A stretch of 46,487 nt of DNA from Acidimicrobiaceae bacterium (GTDB taxonomy: Bacteria > Actinomycetota > Acidimicrobiia > Acidimicrobiales > Ilumatobacteraceae). Position 1 is the stretch's first letter; each line of letters begins with the position of its first letter. The stretch is taken from assembly GCA_003569125.1 (NCBI GenBank), contig BGOG01000014.1, forward strand, positions 1 through 46,487, given 5' to 3'. Positions 42,811-46,487 of this stretch are shown one piece after another. Position numbers and translations under genes: made by a program. The notes beneath the pieces were generated by a model. The model worked only from the letters and a program-made list of their open reading frames with translations, did no database searches and was not told the DNA's origin.

Positions 42811-43644
42811 ATGGCAAATCCAATTCTTAACGAGAAGTCTTTTTCAAAGGTTGTGCAGCGAAGTGCTGGTGAAGCAGGGTGGGCCGCACCACAAGCGGGT
42901 CAGCAGTCTTCGCAGGTATTTCATGCACCAATAACTGACGGCCCCGTCTCACCATATAAGTCAGCCGAGCCGATGACCGCGAGTGGCACCGCGAGTGCCG
43001 CGTTGTTGTTGATGTTGTTGCTCGTGGCTTCGGCAATGTTTGGCTGGTCGTCAGTCAGCGAAGCAGTAGACGGTGCAGTGACGTTTCCTGGTTGGGCAAT
43101 GGCGGGTGCGTTGTTTGGTTTTGTTTGCGCAATGGTTTTGACATTCAAACCAAAGATGGCTCGTGTTCTTGCGCCTGTGTATGCGATCGCCGAGGGCGTC
43201 TTTGTTGGTGCGATCTCGAAAGTTTTCAACACTGCATACGACGGCATCGTGATTCAGGCTGTTGGTATAACACTCGGTGTGTTCGTGACGATGCTCGTGC
43301 TTTATCGCACCGGAGTGATTCGCGTGACTGACAAAATGCGTCGCACAATCATCGGCGCAACATTAGGAATCGCAGTTTTTTACGGAGTGTCGTTGTTGCT
43401 CAGTTTGTTCGGCATGAACATTTCGTTCTTCAACAGTTCGAGCCCGATGAGCATCGGTTTTAGTTTTCTCGTGGCAGGGTTGGCCGCGATGAACTTGGCC
43501 CTTGATTTTGATTTCATTGAGCGTGGTGAGAAGGCCGGATTGCCAAAATATATGGAGTGGTACGCGGCGTTCGGGCTGATGGTCACGATTGTCTGGTTGT
43601 ATCTCGAGATTTTGCGGTTGCTTGCGAAATTGCGCGATCGCTGA
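42811..43644 (+). CDS. Bax inhibitor-1/YccA-like membrane protein
   Basis: This 277-residue protein has about 55 polar residues (Ser/Gln/Pro-rich, cytoplasmic) followed by seven hydrophobic helices. The opening N-P-I-L-N-E-K-S-F and segments V-Y-A-I-A-E-G-V-F-V-G-A-I-S and D-F-D-F-I-E are hallmarks of the actinobacterial Bax1-I/YccA family. The C-terminal M-E-W-Y-A-A-F-G-L-M-V-T-I-V-W-L-Y-L-E is strongly conserved. Bacterial members form pH-dependent calcium leak channels or modulate FtsH. Which applies here is not shown. Confidence 0.92.
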   Translation: MANPILNEKSFSKVVQRSAGEAGWAAPQAGQQSSQVFHAPITDGPVSPYKSAEPMTASGTASAALLLMLLLVASAMFGWSSVSEAVDGAVTFPGWAMAGALFGFVCAMVLTFKPKMARVLAPVYAIAEGVFVGAISKVFNTAYDGIVIQAVGITLGVFVTMLVLYRTGVIRVTDKMRRTIIGATLGIAVFYGVSLLLSLFGMNISFFNSSSPMSIGFSFLVAGLAAMNLALDFDFIERGEKAGLPKYMEWYAAFGLMVTIVWLYLEILRLLAKLRDR

Positions 43645-43681
43645 TCTGCGATAAATTTTTCTAATCCAGCGCTAGTTCGAA

Positions 43682-44221
43682 TCACGCAATCGCGTGTTGA
43701 GATATTTCTGACAACTGCTTCCATGTGAGATCGTCGGCAGTCCAAATTTTTTCGAAATCTTTGTCGGCTGCGTCATTGAAACCGTGTCGATTGCGAAAGT
43801 TGTAGTGCCAGCGTTGCTTGTGAACCTTCAGTCCAAGTCTGGATAATCGACCGACGCTGTAGGTCTCCCAGACGGCTGCTTCGACTATCGATAAATCTTC
43901 ATCCGTCGGCGCATCATCAAAATGCCCACTTTGGCGGTCGCGAACACGCAACAAACCTCTGCCAAGAGAAAATCTCGTGTTGTCGGCACTAAAAGTCATC
44001 GGCTTCTTCAAGTTCTCAAACGCGCTACTCATCACGAGAATATGCACCGGTTCGCCGACTGTTGTCGTGACTCGAGACATTGCAATTGTCTCGTCAACTT
44101 CGATAATCAAGTTCGTCGATGCCATGCCCAATAGCTTGAGCATCTCAGTCGCAACAGCGGCGATTTCATCAGAGTCGTATTTGACGATCTTAAAAATCGA
44201 CGGCTCTACCGTCACTGTCAT
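43682..44221 (-). CDS. conserved hypothetical protein
   Basis: I do not recognise the family. It has 179 residues, is soluble, and shows no signal or membrane segment. The N-terminal half looks alpha/beta (E-M-L-K-L-L-G-M, L-I-I-E-V-D-E). A basic/aromatic block follows: L-G-R-G-L-L-R-V-R-D, then W-E-T-Y-S-V-G-R-L-S-R-L-G and K-Q-R-W-H-Y-N-F-R-N-R-H-G-F. The alternation of Arg, Trp and His suggests nucleic-acid or phosphate binding, but this is only an impression. It lies nine bases downstream of a ferritin-like gene on the same strand, so the two probably share a transcript. The coding frame is clean and codon use is like the neighbours. Confidence 0.8.
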   Translation of the reverse strand: MTVTVEPSIFKIVKYDSDEIAAVATEMLKLLGMASTNLIIEVDETIAMSRVTTTVGEPVHILVMSSAFENLKKPMTFSADNTRFSLGRGLLRVRDRQSGHFDDAPTDEDLSIVEAAVWETYSVGRLSRLGLKVHKQRWHYNFRNRHGFNDAADKDFEKIWTADDLTWKQLSEISQHAIA

Positions 44222-44230
44222 TGCGAATAC

Positions 44231-45067
44231 TTAGGCTGGTGACGAAGCGAGCGTTTTTTCTAGTGCTTCGCGGCGTTCATTGAGTGCAGCCAATGAGACA
44301 TCGGCAATTTCTGTAAGTTCGCCATCACTGAAACCGGCCAGTTCGCGAAAGCGTCGCGCGAGCAGAATCGGTGACTCGTCACTTTCGCTGCGCAAACCGC
44401 CGTAACTAAATATCTTGTCAACGACAGATTGAAACTCGAGTGCTTTCTTGCGACGTTCAGGATCATCTTCTGTGATTTTTCGCAACCAAACACTGCCCAT
44501 TTTGACGTGCGTTACCTCGTCGGCGAGCATCCAGTCTTCACAAAATGCAAGATACGGATCGCCAGCGAGTTCACCAAATTCTTTCATTGTGGTGAAAACG
44601 TCGATTGCCAAACCTTCTAATGCGCGATTCACGCCGGCAAGTCGAAGCACCGGGTCTTGACTGCACGCAGCGGCGAACAGCACAGTGTTCTCGACGAACT
44701 GTCCAAGTTCTGTTCCCATCCACTCCGAAAGTTTTACGCTGATTTCAACGTGACGTGCTTCGTCCCAACATTGCCGAGCCATATCAAGTTTGAGTGCGAA
44801 CGGTGCTTCTTCGCCGGTTACGAAATCGAAACATGTTCGTCCAGCACCTTCAAGCGCCTGAATTTCACCGACCATGATTCCGTGCATCAAACTTCGTGCA
44901 GCATCGGTTGCATCTGGTCGTGATGGAGTGAGGCGATTTGTGCTGCGGGCTTTGCGGATTACGCCAGTGTTGCTGGTGCCACGCGGGTCGGACATCCGCT
45001 CTTCGTTGGTGGCTTGATTAAAGCGCTCGTCACGAGCCAAGTCTTGAACCGGAAAAAATTTTCTCAT
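44231..45067 (-). CDS. ferritin-like domain protein (DUF455-like)
   Basis: This 278-residue helical protein has two carboxylate-His pairs expected of a di-iron four-helix bundle: E-I-Q-A-L-E-G-A-G-R-T and D-M-A-R-Q-C-W-D-E-A-R-H-V-E in the first half, with E-D-W-M-L-A-D-E-V-T-H-V-K in the second. The E-x-x-H spacing resembles DUF455 and related tRNA-hydroxylase or oxidase-like ferritin folds. The basic N-terminal 50 residues are outside the domain. Substrate and reaction are unknown. It is followed by the hypothetical gene and preceded by another ferritin-like gene, 44 bases upstream. Confidence 0.82.
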   Translation of the reverse strand: MRKFFPVQDLARDERFNQATNEERMSDPRGTSNTGVIRKARSTNRLTPSRPDATDAARSLMHGIMVGEIQALEGAGRTCFDFVTGEEAPFALKLDMARQCWDEARHVEISVKLSEWMGTELGQFVENTVLFAAACSQDPVLRLAGVNRALEGLAIDVFTTMKEFGELAGDPYLAFCEDWMLADEVTHVKMGSVWLRKITEDDPERRKKALEFQSVVDKIFSYGGLRSESDESPILLARRFRELAGFSDGELTEIADVSLAALNERREALEKTLASSPA

Positions 45068-45111
45068 TGCTGCCCCTAACTAGTTAGCCAATATTCAATT
45101 ATTGTTCGTGT

Positions 45112-45756
45112 TTACTCTTGCACATAAGCCGAGCCAATTGTTCCTGGTCCGGCGATGCCACCTGCTTCTATCAACAATATCTCTAGACGAGCCTGATGTT
45201 CCGACGCGCGCTTCACTTCTGCTGGCGTAGTTAATAGGGTTTGGATCAACATTTCACCATCCCGCCAGTCATCGAACTCGTCTTGGAGAATAAATTTGAT
45301 TGACCGACTGGTTGGGCCGTCGGTGATTTGGCTGGTGTTGTTTAGATGAAACGTATATGCCGAAATGAAATGCGGAATAAAAACTCGGTATACGCCGACG
45401 AGTTTTTCGATTGTCATTTCTGGCGCTTCGGGTTCGGTGAGTGCGGCGACAAAGCGAACCATCGCATCATTCGGTGGAACAGTCAATCGCTCGGGTTCAT
45501 CTCGCGAAGTTCTGGCAATCGGTTGTGCCACAACTCCGCGTGCCACGCGTGTTGTAACAATGCGTGCCGAGGCGAAGTTTGACATCGATCTCTGGCACAG
45601 TTGCGATCCATCCACCCAGCACTTCAAATAATTTCATCTCTGCCCATTTGTAGTGACCAACGCGACGCGCAGTTTTCTTCGACATCAAACATTCCAGGCA
45701 ACTCGCGTCGATCCCACGGCGCGAACGGATTGCGAGGCTTTAAACGGATCAGCCAC
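45112..45756 (-). pseudogene. ferritin-like domain protein, frameshifted
   Basis: The segments assemble into one helical protein. They are: P-R-N-P-F-A-P-W-D-R-R-E-L-P-G-M-F-D-V (45745-45680); V-G-H-Y-K-W-A-E-M-K-L-F-E-V-L-G-G-W-I-A-T-V-P-E (45670-45600); H-A-W-H-A-E-L-W-H-N-R-L-P-E-L-R-E (45560-45510); and an intact C-terminal 140 residues to 45112. The E-x-x-x...H-x-E pattern resembles the neighbouring ferritin-like protein, so they may be paralogues or partners. At least three shifts are needed. A TGA in the raw frame near 45500 is a product of one of them, not a selenocysteine candidate. The start is unclear. GTG 45756 is a guess, close to the divergent carbamoyltransferase. Confidence 0.6.
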
Positions 45757-45799
45757 AGATAAAGAATAACTGTTTGTGTCTGTAGAATACGAAGCGCCG

Positions 45800-46487
45800 A
45801 TGACGAACATTCTCGGAATTTCCGCGCTTTATCATGACAGTGCCGCATGCCTCGTGCGTGACGGCGAGATCGTGGCTGCCGCCCAAGAAGAGCGGTTCTC
45901 TCGCAGAAAGCACGACTCTCGCTTGCCGCGCCATGCCACTGATTATTGCTTGGCAGAAGCGAAAATCTCAGAAAGCGAAATTGACTACGTCGTGTTTTAC
46001 GACAAACCGATGCTCAAGTTTGATCGAATCGTTTAAAACCCACATGGCGTATGCGCCCCGTGGTCGCAAGTCGTTTGCCGCTGCCGGCTCGCTTTGGTTC
46101 GGCGGCAAGTACAAACGAAAGACAGATTCAAAAGTTTTTAAATTTCTCTGGAGAGGTTTTATTCGCCGAGCATCACGAGGCGCACGCGATGTCGGCTTTT
46201 TATCCCTCGCCCTATCAAGAAGCGGCGGTGTTGACAATTGATGGTGTTGGTGAATGGGCGACAACGAGTTTGTCGGTCGGCCGCGACAACTCGCTTGAAG
46301 TGATCAAAGAATCAAGTTTCCACATTCACTTGGTTTGCTTTATTCGGCGTTCACAAGTTTCCACCGGTTTCAAGGTCAACTCAGGCGAATACAAAATGAT
46401 GGGGCTCGCACCGTATGGCGAACCAAAATATGTCGATGCGATTCTTGAGCATCTGATCGAAGTGCAACAAGACGGAAGTTTTCGTTT
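45800..46487 (+). pseudogene. carbamoyltransferase (NodU/CmcH family), frameshifted and 3'-truncated
   Basis: This is an ATP-dependent O-carbamoyltransferase with a Kae1-like N-terminal domain. Homologues modify antibiotics, Nod factors or surface sugars. ATG 45800 gives I-L-G-I-S-A-L-Y-H-D-S-A-A-C-L-V and A-A-A-Q-E-E-R-F-S-R-R-K-H-D, the family opening. The raw frame ends at 46036. Other frames carry K-T-H-M-A-Y-A-P-R-G and then F-A-E-H-H-E-A-H-A-M-S-A-F-Y-P-S-P (metal-binding His). A-V-L-T-I-D-G-V-G-E-W-A-T-T follows, then G-F-K-V-N-S-G-E-Y-K-M-M-G-L-A-P-Y-G. At least four indels are needed. The window ends inside the gene, so the C-terminal domain is not seen. Sugar epimerase and glycosyltransferase genes lie at the opposite window end. 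Confidence 0.85.

Noticed and set aside
45490-45505. In-frame TGA in the ferritin-like gene as selenocysteine
   Set aside because: A one-base shift at that place restores the continuing family-like sequence. No Cys is expected there and no hairpin follows.

Overview
The window reads as the chromosome of a free-living actinobacterium of moderate GC content, most likely from the class Acidimicrobiia (the Ilumatobacter / freshwater acIV type). This placement is my inference. It rests on the DUF4244-containing Tad pilus locus, the CysO-like sulfur carrier, a PAC2 protein, a TAP-type lipoprotein hydrolase, the acyl-CoA carboxylase epsilon subunit, crotonyl-CoA carboxylase/reductase, the lysine-tailed TopA and the CIRCE-controlled groEL. 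It was not checked by any search. Gene density is high. No stretch above 300 bases lacks a gene or RNA.

Layout. 1-4.2 kb holds surface-sugar and miscellaneous genes: a truncated GT2 glycosyltransferase, an NAD-dependent epimerase, a large membrane protein, a GNAT and MsrA. All but the epimerase are broken by single-base indels. 4.2-8.5 kb (minus) is an acyl-CoA operon: carboxylase beta, a 59-residue epsilon subunit, a CaiB/BaiF CoA-transferase and an MFS exporter. 8.5-10.4 kb is a CopC/CopD membrane protein with a tandemly repeated tail. 10.5-12.8 kb is dnaX-recR. 12.8-15.9 kb has thiolase, crotonyl-CoA carboxylase/reductase and methylmalonyl/ethylmalonyl-CoA epimerase, which are parts of an ethylmalonyl-CoA route. 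15.9-18.4 kb holds a prepilin peptidase, a 5'-3' exonuclease and a GT2 gene. 18.4-19.3 kb is an RNA island: SRP RNA, tRNA-Ser(GGA), tadA and tRNA-Ser(CGA).

19.4-20.4 kb is the most striking locus. An alkylhydroperoxidase-like gene runs through an in-frame TGA exactly at the second position of the family's CxxC redox motif (C-F-Y-UGA), with a plausible SECIS hairpin just downstream. At 39.5 kb the window also carries a tRNA with a UCA anticodon, a long variable arm and encoded CCA, which I read as selC (tRNA-Sec). Together they indicate active selenocysteine decoding. selA, selB and selD are not in the window.

20.4-28.5 kb holds a secreted hydrolase, xseA-xseB, a polyprenyl synthase, a sulfur carrier, CIRCE-groEL, AlaX and PAC2. 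28.5-35.9 kb holds a GNAT, a glyoxalase-cupin fusion, tRNA-Thr(CGT), holB-tmk, topA and rsgA. 35.9-39.3 kb (minus) is a tightly overlapped Tad pilus operon: CpaE-like ATPase, CpaF, TadB, TadC, DUF4244 and TadE. Its likely processing peptidase lies 20 kb away at 15.9 kb. 39.5-42.3 kb holds selC, psuK-psuG and a primary-type sigma factor. 42.4-46.5 kb holds an ABM monooxygenase, a Bax inhibitor-1-like protein, an uncharacterised protein, two ferritin-like proteins and a truncated carbamoyltransferase.

Reading frames are interrupted most densely near the two ends of the window (0-6.5 kb and 45-46.5 kb). Several breaks sit in A/T homopolymers where one base restores a perfect family match. I think many are sequence errors rather than decayed genes, but each is marked.
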